The notes under the pieces are model-generated. The model ran no database searches, was not told where the DNA came from, and saw only the letters and a list, made by a program, of their open reading frames with translations. Position numbers and translations under genes: made by a program. Shown piece after piece: positions 22,901-34,979 of a stretch of 64,000 nucleotides of DNA. Numbering within the stretch: the first letter of the stretch is position 1; every line of letters begins with the position of its first letter. Source of the stretch: Haberlea rhodopensis (Eukaryota > Streptophyta > Magnoliopsida > Lamiales > Gesneriaceae); the NCBI GenBank assembly GCA_907163345.1, contig CAJQUN010000036.1:1364001-1428000 (forward strand). The letters run 5' to 3'.

Positions 22901-23457
22901 ATGACATACTTCTTATTGGAAATGATATCCTTGCCTTGCAATCTGTAAAAATTTGGCTAGGGAATTGCTTTTCGATGAAAGACTTAGGAGAAGCCACCTA
23001 TGTATTAGGAATCAAGATCTATAGAGATAGATCGAGAAGGCTTCTTGGTCTAAGTCAAAGTACATACATAGACAAGGTGCTTAAAAGGTTTAGCATGCAA
23101 GAATCCAAGAAAGGATTCGTGCCTATGACACATGGTATTTATCTCTCGAAGGAACAGTGTCCTTCAACACCAGATGAGAGACAACGCATGACTAAGATTC
23201 CATACGCGTCAGCTATTGGATCTATCATGTATGCCATGATATGTACTCGTCCCGATGTATCGTATGCTTTGAGCATGACGAGCAGATATCAAGTTGATCC
23301 AGGTGAAGGTCACTGGATTGCTGTCAAGAATATCCTAAAGTACTTGAGAAGAACTAAGGATACATTCTTGATTTATGGAGGTGAGGAAGAGCTCAATGTA
23401 ATGGGTTACACTGATGCTAGCTTCCAAACCGACAAAGATGATTTTCGATCGCAATAA
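19921..23457 (+). CDS. gag-pol: Ty1/copia Gag-Pol polyprotein, copy 1 (ends inside RNase H)
   Basis: 1178 residues from an ATG. Gag about 1-270 with a CCHC knuckle (C255, C258, H263, C268); protease LDTGCGSH (Asp302); integrase zinc finger (H437, H442, C468, C471); integrase catalytic Asp498, Asp561, Glu597; RT with QMDVKTAFLNG (Asp907) and YVDD (992-995); RNase H begins at YTDAS (Asp1165). The frame stops at a TAA after FRSQ, where related proteins continue. The RNase H body is deleted just after that point, so packaging, cleavage, integration and polymerase motifs are intact but RNase H is not. Copia order (integrase before RT) is clear. Lineage within copia is not certain. Confidence 0.95.
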   Translation: MATNNVTSTLSLRSVLEKDKLNGTNFLDWHRNLRIVLQQEKKQYVLEEPLPAEEPPLTATRTEKDAYKKHQSDALDVGCLMLATMNSELQKQHEEMEAFDMIEHLKQLYQQQARQERYDVSKALFQCRMVEGSLVGTHVLKMIGYIENLDKLSFPLDQKLATDVILQSLPESFSQFVVNYNMTDMEKTLPQLLGMLRTYEANTKKTKATNVLIVNKGKGRAKAKGNKKAKKVFAKSKPKSHALKPKGGIAKEGNCFHCGETGHWKRNCKVYLEDLKKGSVTSASGIFVIEVNLSTSSSWVLDTGCGSHICVNVRDLKRSRTLAKGEVDLRVGNGARVAALAIGDYHLALPSGLSLILKDCYFVPSITKNIISISCLDKYGFSFIIKDNCCSIYLNDMFYASAQMVNGLYVLNLDMPIYNINTKRIKNNDCNPTYLWHCRLGHINENRISKLHKDGVLDSFDFESYETCESCLMGKMTKAPFKGHVERANVLLGLIHSDVCGPISTQARGGFQYFVTFTDDLSRYGYVYLMKHKHETFEKFKDFKNEVQNQLGKSIKILRSDRGGEYLSQEFHDYLKECGIVPQLTPPYTPQWNGVSERRNRTLLDMVRSMMSHADHPISFWGHALETTIFLLNRVPSKSVEKTPYEIWTGKRPSMSFMKIWGCEAFVRRHATNKLGPKYDKCLFVGYPKETKGYYFYYPTENKVVVARTGVFLEREFISRKTSGRKIELSEVQPQENTEPEIEMETEQAPQTVVEEVPAQETQAQRRSVREHREPQRYGFLVTQQGDLLLIDEDEPSSYQQAIMGNDSEKWQEAMKSEMESMYANQVWTLVDPPEGVRPIGCKWIFKKKTDMDGNVQTYKGRLVAKGFKQIHGIDYDETFSPVAMVKSIRILLAIAAFHDYEIWQMDVKTAFLNGNLLEDVYMTQPEGFVDPKDARKICKLQRSIYGLKQASRSWNLRFDDAIKEFGFIKNEDEPCVYKKVSGSVIIFLVLYVDDILLIGNDILALQSVKIWLGNCFSMKDLGEATYVLGIKIYRDRSRRLLGLSQSTYIDKVLKRFSMQESKKGFVPMTHGIYLSKEQCPSTPDERQRMTKIPYASAIGSIMYAMICTRPDVSYALSMTSRYQVDPGEGHWIAVKNILKYLRRTKDTFLIYGGEEELNVMGYTDASFQTDKDDFRSQ

Positions 23458-23612
23458 GGATATGTGTTTTGCCTAAGATATGCAAAGTACCAACAGATGA
23501 TAATGTATCTGACCCATTGACGTAGCCACTGTCACAGCAGTAGCATGATCGTCATACTAGATCTCTAGGCATTAAGTGTATGTCTGATTGGTCTTAGTGC
23601 AAGTGGGAGATT
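23458..23612 (+). pseudogene. RNase H C-terminal tail and polypurine tract of copia F copy 1
   Basis: After GYVFCL the RNase H core is missing; from about 23477 the C-terminal tail reappears (ICKVPTDDNVSDPLT, then HDRHTRSLGIKCMSDWS) with two in-frame TAG codons. The deletion removes roughly the region holding the Glu and second Asp of RNase H. The polypurine tract GTGGGAGA sits next to LTR2. Confidence 0.75.
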
Positions 23613-25117
23613 TGTTGGGATATGCCCTAAGACAAGTCATTAGATGATTGTTTGTGACATATTCTGTAATATGATTTTATGAATGGCAATTCATTATTAT
23701 ATATTATTCTTTTAACTGTGCATTGTGAATTAATATATATATGTTAATGTCCTTAGAATAACATTGTATTATTCTTAAAGAAGTTCCTAGTCAAGTATTA
23801 TCATGAAAGGGATAATGATAATACGTATAGACTAGTATATGTTGATCGATGAATTGTTCATTGATATGAGATATCAAATCAACATATGGGTACATGTTAG
23901 AGAACGATGTACTGAACAGACCCACCATTGAGAATGCAACATGGATAGTTATATGATCGTCATATGCAATTCTCATAGTGATAATAATGTATGTAATCCT
24001 TACGACTTGTGATCATCAGAGATCCCAACATAAGGAGTTATGTATCTTGATATCGTCAAACGTTACCCGTAACAGGGTATACTATAAAGGCGACTATTGG
24101 ATACACTACGAATTATGTAGAGGGATGTTGACTGATCGAGATAGGATTTGTCCCTCCTATATAACAGGAGATGTGTTTGGCCCTTGATCAAGTGAGAACT
24201 AAAATGCATGGCCATGCTCGAATGAGTCGATATGAGATATCGAGCTTATTCGTTTATTCTAGTTCTACTTGGGGATCAAGAAATGAAGATTGAATATACG
24301 AGTATGACTATTCCATGACTCGTGTTCAATCTAAACACAAAGGACAAAGGGATTAAGTTACATGATTAATATTATCACAAGTTCTAAAGGTTATGTCGAG
24401 TCATTGACATTCTCGTAATTTGGGTAGCATCGATGTGTTGCTAGATACCGCTCGATGCTTGCGACATAAAATGAGATTTTATGTCACTGCCAACATTACG
24501 AGATCCTATCGGGTCGCACAAAAGATTAAATCGAGAAGGGAAATTAAATTCATGGGATGAATTAAATAATTAAGAGGAGTCTTAATTAATAATCATAAGG
24601 ATTAATTAAATCATGGGCTTAAGCCCATGAAGCTTTAAGAAAGCCTTTAATTAATCATATTTAATATGATTGCATGGTGTTTTATTGTAAGACAATTTTT
24701 ATATCAAAACCTACACCCAAAAACCAAGCCACACGGCCGCCTACAATACCATCAAAAGCTCTCGGCTTCTTCAAGGTAGCCGAAGGAGATTTGGTGGTTT
24801 TTGTGGCGATTATTCGATTGTGAATCGAGTTAGCTTTGTGTATCGGTTTAATAACTTGTCTAGCAACTTGTTATTAAACCATCCCTTCACCCGATTTGAT
24901 CGTGTGGATACCGTTGAGGCAAAACCAATCGAGTTTTGCTTAGTGACTCGGAGAAGGCGTAGGACGTGGTGCAGCTCCGTGGATTCTGCTTCAAACGCGC
25001 TACAAGGGTAAGACACTTGTAATTCTCTAATCCGATATGAATCCCTATGTATAGATCGCTGGTTTGTAATCCCAAAATTTTATTCCGCTGCGCTGTATGC
25101 TCATGGGGTTACTTACA
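23613..25117 (+). repeat. LTR2 (shared middle LTR) of copia F
   Basis: 1505 bp. It serves as 3' LTR of copy 1 and 5' LTR of copy 2; no target duplication flanks it, as expected for a recombination product. Confidence 0.97.
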
Positions 25118-26836
25118 GTGGTATCAGAGCCGTGTACAAGGCTCATATCGGATTTATGTGGTTAAATAGTTTAATCATGTTAGAATTTATATTACATGCT
25201 AGTTAAAACTGTATTTTCATATATGATATGGAAAAATCGATTTTGTGAAAATCATCGTATGATAATATATATGATATAATTGACGGATCGAAATATATGA
25301 TAATTCGTGATCAAAAACCGGAACATTAGCTCGAGTATGGCTCACGGCCGACGCCACCTAGGTGCTAGGATTTGAACCCTAGTCACCATGGCTCGGCCGC
25401 CGCTTCCAATAGGCTAGGGTTTTGAACCCTAGTCACATAAGCCTCTCGGCCGCCGCTTAAGGGCTAGGGTTCGGACCCTGGCTCGAGCATGGGTCAAGCC
25501 GTCGCACTATCTAGGGTTTTGAACTCTATTGGCTCGATAAAGTATTGAAAAGGTGCAAGTTGGCTCGATAGAATCAACATGGTGCAAGGCGGCTAGGGTT
25601 TGGAACCCTAGCAGCGCCGCACCCAAGCCGTCGCATGGACCATGGCTCGGCCATGGGCTAGGGTTTCGAACCCTAGGCCCACTATTGGTCCAGCCGTGGG
25701 TTTTGGTTCGAACCATGGTGGTTCGTGTTTTAGTCGCTTTAGTTCGTGGCATGTGATGTCCCGAGCGTACGATAATTTTTCAAAAATTATATTACAGTTT
25801 TAATTAAAATTAAATTTAAAATGTTTAGAATTTAATTAATTAAATGTTAATGCATGCTTTATGTGTTGTTTGAGCATGGTGCGTGGTTATAGCCCTTTGA
25901 CCTATTAGATAGGATTTGTGAATGATTGTAATTTATAATACGACCTGCGAGTCGTGCCTTTCTCTATTTTATTCTAAATGTAATCCCTCCCCTATGTTCC
26001 CCTCGAATGTGAATCGAGGAATTCTATATCTTGTAAATAGTATAGTTTATTTTATTGATGGTGATAAATGAAGATGGAGCATCGTGCCGGGATGAGGAGG
26101 CCATTCACAAATTGGAGCCAAAGGAAGGAGCTTATGAAGTTACCTTAGGTTGACTCATAGGAGTTTCTCATTGGCTTGAGAAACTCATTAGTAGGGGCTA
26201 TAACCATGTCACGTTTTAATTATGTATGTTGATGCATGATTTATCTTATGTTTTAGTTTGATAATAGTATTACACATATATGTAGATATGTATACAACTA
26301 TATGTAGTGGACATATTTTAAATTATCAAATTAATCATGAGATCAATAAATCCCTCTAAAATATTAAGTTTTAGATGCCTTCCAAATAAAAGTACTCGTC
26401 AATAACTTCGATTGTACATGTGTGGGTTTGCCAAAGCAAAGCACCGTGGAAATCTTAGTAAGGCGCGAAAGGATAAAAGTGATATCCGTCATACTTTAAT
26501 TGGGTACGACTTAACTAGGTTATCTCAATAGGATTGGGAACCTAGAGGCATGGGTTGGATTATAATTCATTTGATGAATTGAACAAAGTGTTGTTCGTCC
26601 AACTATCCAAGAATTATATGTGATATAATTGACAAAGTGTTGTCTAACTAAATAACCGAGTCTTGGGCGATTAGCCAAAGCTAACTCAAGATTAGGCGAA
26701 ATATGGATCTTGGCCCACTAAAGATTTCGAGGGTTGATATTTTTCAAACAAAATAGTGGGAGTATCATTTAATATAAGACCATGTTAAATGATTTAAATC
26801 ATAAACTTATTTTGCATATTTATATTGTAGATATCC
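25118..26836 (+). other. Primer site and leader of copia F, copy 2
   Basis: Primer site TGGTATCAGAGC at 25119-25130, then the same leader as copy 1 with a few substitutions. The first palindrome is mutated here (CTAGGATTTGAACCCTAG). Confidence 0.92.
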
Positions 26837-29830
26837 ATGGCAACTAACAACGTTACTAGCACTTTATCACTGCGATCGGTCCTTGAGAAGGACAAACTAA
26901 ATGGGACGAATTTCCTAGACTGGCATAGGAACTTGAGGATAGTCCTCCAACAAGAAAAGAAACAATATGTCCTAGAGGAACCCTTACCCGCTGAGGAACC
27001 TCCCCTAACGGCTACAAGAACCGAAAAAGATGCTTACAAGAAGCATCAGAGTGACGCACTTGATGTTGGGTGCCTCATGCTTGCCACCATGAACTCTGAG
27101 CTTCAGAAGCAACATGAGGAAATGGAGGCGTTCGATATGATCGAACACTTAAAGCAGTTGTACCAACAGCAAGCTAGACAAGAGAGGTATGACGTCTCTA
27201 AAGCGTTATTCCAGTGCAGGATGGTAGAAGGAAGCTTGGTTGGAACTCATGTACTCAAGATGATTGGGTACATTGAGAATCTGGACAAGCTGGGTTTTCC
27301 ATTGGACCAAAAGTTGGCCACCGATGTGATCTTGCAATCGTTGCCTGAAAGCTTCAGTCAATTTGTAGTAAATTACAATATGACTGACATGGAAAAGACT
27401 CTACCACAGTTGCTTGGTATGTTGAGAACATATGAAGCAAATACTAAGAAGACTAAGGCCACAAATGTCCTTATTGTGAATAAGGGCAAAGGAAGGGCCA
27501 AAGCTAAAGGCAACAAGAAAGCAAAGAAGGTCTTTGCTAAATCTAAGCCAAAGTCTCATGCACTGAAACCAAAGGGAGGGATAGCAAAGGAAGGGAACTG
27601 TTTCCATTGCGGTGAGACCGGCCATTGGAAAAGGAACTGCAAAGTATATCTGGAGGATCTAAAGAAAGGAAGTGTGACTTCCGCTTCAGGTATTTTTGTT
27701 ATAGAAGTCAATTTATCTACTTCTTCATCATGGGTATTAGATACTGGATGTGGATCTCACATTTGTGTAAATGTGCGGGATCTCAAAAGGAGTAGGACAT
27801 TGGCGAAAGGTGAAGTTGATCTCCGAGTTGGAAATGGAGCAAGAGTTGCTGCATTAGCTATAGGAGATTATCATTTAGCTTTACCTTCTGGTTTATCACT
27901 GATTTTGAAAGACTGTTATTTTGTGCCTTCAATTACTAAAAACATTATTTCTATTTCTTGTTTAGACAAGTATGGTTTTTCATTTATAATAAAGGACAAT
28001 TGTTGTTCTATTTATTTAAATGATATGTTTTATGCTAGTGCACAAATGGTGAATGGTCTTTATGTATTAAATCTTGATATGCCTATCTATAACATAAATA
28101 CTAAAAGGATTAAAAATAATGATTGTAATCCGACTTATCTCTGGCACTGTCGCTTGGGCCACATAAACGAGAACCGCATATCTAAACTTCATAAGGATGG
28201 AGTATTAGATTCATTTGATTTTGAATCATATGAAACATGCGAATCTTGTTTAATGGGCAAGATGACTAAAGCCCCTTTCAAGGGACATGTTGAAAGGGCA
28301 AATGTTTTATTGGGACTAATACATAGTGATGTATGTGGACCAATAAGTACGCAAGCTAGAGGTGGTTTTCAATACTTCGTTACATTTACTGATGACCTCA
28401 GTAGATATGGGTATGTGTACCTAATGAAACATAAACATGAAACCTTTGAAAAGTTCAAAGATTTCAAGAATGAAGTACAAAACCAACTTGGCAAAAGTAT
28501 CAAAATCCTTCGATCAGATCGAGGAGGTGAATACTTAAGCCAAGAGTTTCATGACTATCTAAAGGAGTGTGGGATAGTCCCACAACTCACTCCTCCGTAT
28601 ACTCCACAATGGAATGGTGTATCCGAGAGGAGAAATCGAACCTTGTTAGACATGGTTAGATCAATGATGAGTCATGCAGATCATCCGATATCGTTTTGGG
28701 GACACGCTCTAGAAACAACAATTTTCTTACTGAACCGTGTTCCATCTAAATCAGTGGAAAAGACACCATATGAGATATGGACTGGGAAGCGTCCTAGTAT
28801 GTCTTTTATGAAGATTTGGGGTTGTGAGGCTTTCGTTAGACGTCACGCCACTAACAAACTTGGACCCAAATATGATAAGTGTTTATTTGTGGGGTATCCT
28901 AAGGAAACGAAAGGATACTATTTCTACTATCCCACCGAGAACAAAGTAGTTGTTGCTCGGACTGGTGTATTTCTTGAAAGAGAATTTATCTCTAGAAAAA
29001 CCAGTGGGAGAAAAATAGAACTTAGTGAAGTTCAACCACAAGAAAACACTGAACCTGAGATTGAGATGGAAACAGAGCAGGCACCACAAACTGTTGTGGA
29101 AGAAGTACCTGCTCAAGAGACACAAGCCCAGCGTAGGTCTGTAAGAGAACACCGGGAGCCACAGAGATATGGATTTCTTGTGACTCAACAAGGTGACTTA
29201 CTACTTATTGATGAGGATGAGCCGTCATCTTATCAACAAGCTATTATGGGCAATGATTCTGAGAAATGGCAAGAGGCCATGAAATCTGAGATGGAATCCA
29301 TGTATGCAAACCAAGTATGGACTTTGGTTGATCCACCTGAAGGGGTACGACCCATAGGGTGCAAAGGGATTTTCAAGAAAAAGACTGATATGGATGGTAA
29401 CGTACAAACCTATAAAGGTCGGCTGGTTGCAAAAGGATTCAAACAAATTCATGGTATTGACTATGATGAAACCTTTTCACCAGTGGCCATGGTTAAATCC
29501 ATAAGGATCTTACTTGCAATAGCTGCATTTCATGATTATGAAATCTGGCAGATGGATGTCAAAACAGCTTTCCTTAATGGAAATCTGCTCGAGGATGTGT
29601 ACATGACACAGCCCGAGGGTTTTGTCGATCCAAAGGATGCTAGAAAGATATGCAAGCTACAACGATCCATTTATGGATTGAAGCAAGCTTCTCGGAGTTG
29701 GAATCTTCGTTTTGATGATGCAATCAAAGAGTTTGGTTTTATCAAAAATGAAGATGAACCTTGTGTCTACAAGAAGGTCAGTGGGAGCGTAATCATTTTC
29801 CTAGTGTTGTATGTGGGGATCAAGAAATGA
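26837..29830 (+). pseudogene. gag-pol: Truncated Ty1/copia Gag-Pol, copy 2
   Basis: 997 residues, near-identical to copy 1 through Gag, protease and integrase. Visible changes include Ser153 to Gly and Trp844 to Gly in RT. Right after LVLYV, where copy 1 has the catalytic YVDD, the frame runs into LTR sequence (GIKK and stop). The polymerase active site and all of RNase H are therefore gone. The join at about 29813 fuses internal sequence to a point 656 bp into the LTR, with at most a base or two of shared sequence, typical of illegitimate recombination. Confidence 0.95.
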
Positions 29831-30661
29831 AGATTGAATATACGAGTATGACTATTCCATGACTCGTGTTCAATCTAAACACAAAGGACAAAGGGATTAA
29901 GTTACATGATTAATATTATCACAAGTTCTAAAGGTTATGTCGAGTCATTGACATTCTCGTAATTTGGGTAGCATCGATGTGTTGCTAGATACCGCTCGAT
30001 GCTTGCGACATAAAATGAGATTTTATGTCACTGCCAACATTACGAGATCCTATCGGGTCGCACAAAAGATTAAATCGAGAAGGGAAATTAAATTCATGGG
30101 ATGAATTAAATAATTAAGAGGAGTCTTAATTAATAATCATAAGGATTAATTAAATCATGGGCTTAAGCCCATGAAGCTTTAAGAAAGCCTTTAATTAATC
30201 ATATTTAATATGATTGCATGGTGTTTTATTGTAAGACAATTTTTATATCAAAACCTACACCCAAAAACCAAGCCACACGGCCGCCTACAATACCATCAAA
30301 AGCTCTCGGCTTCTTCAAGGTAGCCGAAGGAGATTTGGTGGTTTTTGTGGCGATTATTCGATTGTGAATCGAGTTAGCTTTGTGTATCGGTTTAATAACT
30401 TGTCTAGCAACTTGTTATTAAACCATCCCTTCACCCGATTTGATCGTGTGGATACCTTTGAGGCAAAACCAATCGAGTTTTGCTTAGTGACTCGGAGAAG
30501 GCGTAGGACGTGGTGCAGCTCCGTGGATTCTGCTTCAAACGCGCTACAAGGGTAAGACACTTGTAATTCTCTAATCCGATATGAATCCCTATGTATAGAT
30601 CGCTGGTTTGTAATCCCAAAATTTTATTCCGCTGCGCTGTATGCTCATGGGGTTACTTACA
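29814..30661 (+). repeat. 5'-truncated LTR3 of copia F
   Basis: 848 bp matching LTR1 17354-18201 and ending TTACTTACA. It lacks the TG end and the first 656 bp. Confidence 0.95.
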
Positions 30662-30774
30662 TAAACAACCTCGGGGAATGCCAAACCGCAATTAATTCCT
30701 AATTGCCACAGTTTAAAATCCATCAAGGATTAATACCACACCGGGATTAACACCATAAATCCCCGGACATCACA
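30662..30774 (-). repeat. 3' LTR of element B, remaining part
   Basis: Matches 37226-37342 of the 5' LTR and ends GGACATCACA. It begins with the TAAAC duplication made by copia F. Confidence 0.92.
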
Positions 30775-33177
30775 ATTATCCCCCACTAATAAAATTTCGT
30801 CCTCGAAATTTGCACCGGCATACTCTACGTAGCACCAGGACTACACAAACAAAGTAAAGCCACAACCCCGATTCTGGACCACACTAGAATCGAATCATCA
30901 ACTGCGAGAACACCAATCTCGCACCAAGCTCTACAATAAAGCAAACGCCAAAAACCAATATAAACCCGAAAGATAATAACATACCTCGATGTGAATCGTC
31001 CCGGAAGTCAGTCCATCATGACTGCAAATCAATCAAAACCCCATTGGTTCTAATATAGATATCTCTCCATGATATCCACTACTCGCCCACGATGCTTAAC
31101 ACACATCGTTAAGATGGGAACCACTAGTATACAATCAGTATACTCCCGGGAAAAATCCGGTTTCGCTTTCCCGATCATCTCCTCCAAAGGAGTAGTTGCA
31201 CCACTTGTAACCCGGATCGGGTAAACCACGGTCACTCATCCACACAAAACACATCACTACAGATGTCTACAACCATGTGTTCCAAGAAGTCCCATCTTGG
31301 TCCAAAACACACTATCGAGACTCTACAAGGTCTCAAGTTCCACAGGGGACATGCAAGACAAACAATTGCATTCCCAAACACGTGTCGACCGTGACACTAA
31401 ACAAATCCGAATCCTGGCCATCCCTCATTTATCCTGGGATTCAACAATCCTAAAACAGGAAGGCTATCGAATTATCCAACAAGAATTACCATGGTTCCAA
31501 AACACGACAATCCCTCCCCAGGGGAAGTCAACAACCCTCACGATCGTTCATCAGAATGCATCGTGTCATCGAGATTACCGATCTCGAATTGCCACAATCT
31601 CCCACCGGAGATTCATTAAACCAAGCACACAAATCCGACGTTCAGCAAGGAACGAAATAGAGTTGGCATTCGTATACACACACGGTTATACATGTCCAAG
31701 CACCAACACAACAGGCACACTCAAAGCAACAGACTCGGGTATCTCCAAGCATACCCAAAGTTCCAAAGCCTACTGTCAAACCTCGATTATTCTCACTCCA
31801 CGGAGAATAGTGGTCGACAGACCAAAGCCAAAGGGTGTGATTTTAACATCGACACCACACAACCAAAGCAACGAATCTCCCAAAGATTCAACCGGCAGGT
31901 TTATCAATACCGCTTTTCCCACAGGGATAGTGTCATGAATCCATGACTTTCCAACCTCGAACCACCGTCCGGAAAACTGGATATACATACCAATATATAT
32001 CTCGGAACCAAAATAAGCAATTGGTTCAGAATAGTGCATCGAAGCCACTATCATCAAATCGAAACTCGTATACGCCATGTATACTCAAACAACGATGCCC
32101 TGTACTATTGCCATAGTACTCCACACTCGAGCATCACCCCAGAGACGTCTCCTCGAACGTCTCACTGGAAGTACGAAGCCATCACCTAGTCCAACACTAG
32201 TAGGGCTTACCCTGGTTGATTCACGATCAACCCTCAACCAATACTAGCTGCCTCCATGACAGTACAATCCAAATCTCTCCAAGAGATAAAGTCAATATAG
32301 TAGTGTCACTCCACTAAGTATACCACACAACCTCAATTGTGACTTCCGTCGCATACCATATGCAAAGATGCTCAACCAGAGCTAACAACGACTTGTCGAC
32401 GTTCACGTTGGTATTTCCAACAAAATTGAGTTGTCCCAAAACAAGCCTCTTAAAACATTTGACGTATAAACGTCTCCGTGAGGTATTCTCTGCCTCAATT
32501 ATCATGCCACAAAGAGACTACAAGAGTCTACCAAAAGTCCTCATCACATCATCATACGATTCACTGAACTCAAATCACACGAGCAGTATAATGGCTATCA
32601 CAAGCACACTATAACACTGAAACAATATCTGGCTAACAATTCTCTGGTCCCTTAGGTTCATACCAACCTATCAACGTGACACGCGTCCTATTCCGGTATA
32701 CCATACCGTACAAACCATTCGAGTTGTGGGTCATCACCCACATATCTCTAAAACACCAAGCATAATGGACATCCCGGTGTCCTTGCTCAACCACGAAGCA
32801 ATCCTAATCCATTAGGACTTATCCCACACCCTCAGGGTGGGTGTGACCACGCCTACCGCGGATCACAACAACAAGCGAGTAGTTTCCTCAATGACTACTC
32901 TTACCACCAATCACTTGGCCTAAGCCAAACTAGCGAGTGTACCCAAGGGTATCATTACTCGAACAATATATACTCCAAATATGTGCTGCGGTACAATCCC
33001 TGTACGGTGCACCCAATAATTCTTCAAGCAACTTGCTCGGCATAATGGTCTCGTCAACTAGTGACCCAGACACTACCATGTGCCCACCAAAGGCACTCAA
33101 ACCATACAACTCAATACATAAACATAAATGTATTAATCATCAAAACGACGCTACACGTCTACATAGAACAGCCGCTA

Positions 33178-34045
33178 TGTCATCGTCATCCAGTGACGAC
33201 ATATGTCAACATATGACATCCAATTAACATCGTCAAGCATATGACGGTACATGTCAATACACGACATCCATAATCTCATCGTCAAACACATGACATATAT
33301 AACAACACGTATTATCCAAAATAGTGCTAACAAAAGTAATATGCCATACCTCATCGCTATCAAGATAGCGGAATACCTGTATCCATCGTCCACCAGCGGT
33401 ACACAAGCAGCACCCATCGCTCGTAGGCGACATAATCCAGCGCTACGCACATAGCGGTATAACCCATCGTTATAGAATCAGCGGCATGATCTCTCGTCAT
33501 AGAGTCAGCGGCATAAGACATCGCTATAGATATCCGGCGGTATGAACCATCGCCATAGGTGTAGCGGAATGACCCGTCGCTATGTATTACCCGGTGGCAC
33601 GAATCATCGCCAATAGAATACCCGGCGGCATGAACCATCGCCAATAGAATAGTGGATTGAGACATCGCTATCAATATATTCGGCGGCAAGAATCATCGCC
33701 AATCAATATAGCGGAATGAACCGTCGCTATCAATATACCTGGCGGCAAGAACCATCGCCAATCAATACACCTGGCGGAATGAACCATCGCCAATCAATAT
33801 AGCGGAATGAACCGTCGCTATCAATATACCTGGCGGCAAGAACCATCGCCAATCAATACACCTGGCGGAATGAACCATCGCCAATCAATATAGCGGAATG
33901 AACCGTCGCTATCAATATACCTGGGGGCATAAACCATCGCCAATCAACACATCTGGCGGAATGAACCATCGCCAATCAATATAGCGGAATGAACCGTCGC
34001 TATCAATATACCTGGCGGCATAAACCATCGCCATAGAATAGCCGA
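33178..34045. repeat. Mini-hairpin array with co-changing arms
   Basis: Units of about 25-31 bp, each with a short inverted repeat around an 8-13 nt spacer. Arms change along the array: TGAC/GTCA (33178-33300), TAGCG/CGCTA and GGCG/CGCC (33350-34045). The 3' arm is nearly always preceded by CAT or CGT (ACCATCGCC, ACCGTCGCT). About 28 units. Confidence 0.8.
33711..34045. repeat. 91-bp higher-order tandem repeat, about 3.6 copies
   Basis: GCGGAATGAACCGTCGCT recurs at 33711, 33802, 33893 and 33984, an exact 91-bp period. Each period holds three 30-bp monomers: one AGCG/CGCT type and two GGCG/CGCC type. Confidence 0.93.
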
Positions 34046-34075
34046 TCCCTAGTCATTGTCACGGTAGTGTATTTT

Positions 34076-34500
34076 AATGCCCCTCGCTCAAATAAAACAT
34101 GCGGTACTCCCACCCCTCGCTTCACATATAGGCGGCATAGAATAACTTCGCTTAAATGGACATGCGGCGCTCCCACCCCTCGCTTCACATTTTAGCGGCA
34201 AATATTCTTTCCTCGCCTCATATGATAACCACGCTTCAATGTGACATGCGGCGCTCCCACCCCTCACTTCACATTTCAGCTCACAAAACAATTAAATAGC
34301 GGCAAGCAGTTAAAATCATCACTCATCCATAACAATGACTCATGGGATATTCACCAAGTATTTCATCCATACCTGCATCACAAAGCATAATCCATATTCC
34401 AACATACATCATCACGAGTGTATTTTAATGCACCTCGCTCAAATGCGACATGCGACACTCCCACCCCTCGCTTCAACATTTGGCGGTAGAGCATTAAAAT
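34076..34500 (-). repeat. Leader repeat with CTCCCACCCCTCGCTTCACAT units
   Basis: About four units (near 34081, 34150, 34215 and 34435) of roughly 60 bp; the same block is in the leader of element A (3780-3930). CGCT...AGCG pairs recur inside each unit. Confidence 0.75.
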
Positions 34501-34967
34501 CATCACTCTATTGTACACATGCAACCATAATGCATAATTCCATGATGTATATAAAACGCAGGTTACCGTTTCGTGTCTTTCAATCCTGGCCTTAGCCTTT
34601 CGCGTCATAGTGTCCCTACAGGAACAATCCCAAACCATGAGCATACGATAATCCATATTCTCCACAATATGATTATAATGAGTAAATGCATAAACTATGA
34701 GTACAAAGTACTTCCTGTATCCCAATGCATTTCAACATGCTCCATTTGGTTGTCCCTGTGTCACAATTCACAATCATAATCAACAGATTATATTATGATT
34801 CTATAGATGTCATGACATATAATCGTTTCACTATGATCACATATCACAAATGCACATAAGCAAAATAGTTGTGCCACACAACACTAACTACTATCATGCA
34901 TAAATATGTGCTACCCATCCCTATCAGCGTGTTCCAGGCCTTCAACAGCCCCAAAGAGCTAACCACT

Positions 34968-34979
34968 GCTCTGATACCA
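34968..34979 (-). other. Primer binding site of element B
   Basis: The sense sequence TGGTATCAGAGC is a perfect initiator tRNA-Met site four bases inside the 5' LTR. Confidence 0.92.

Larger units (their letters stand above)
16698..30661 (+). mobile_element. Tandem recombinant Ty1/copia element F (LTR-internal-LTR-internal-truncated LTR)
   Basis: Order: LTR1 16698-18201, internal 18202-23612, LTR2 23613-25117, internal 25118-29813, 5'-truncated LTR3 29814-30661. The outer ends carry the 5-bp duplication TAAAC (16693-16697 and 30662-30666), which reconstitutes the uninterrupted element B LTR at 37226-37250. Both internal copies have the same primer site, leader and gag-pol and differ at only scattered bases. 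This is the product expected from unequal exchange between LTRs of allelic or sister copies at one locus. Near-identity of the LTRs implies recent insertion. Confidence 0.95.

Noticed and set aside
31297..31938. 213-codon plus-strand open frame inside element B
   Set aside because: Composition looks random, it is antisense to the element, it matches no family I know, and it lies in a coding-free non-autonomous element.
33711..34045. Possible CRISPR array
   Set aside because: Regular spacing, but the spacers are themselves repeats, the unit is a 91-bp tandem period, and the context is a plant retroelement.
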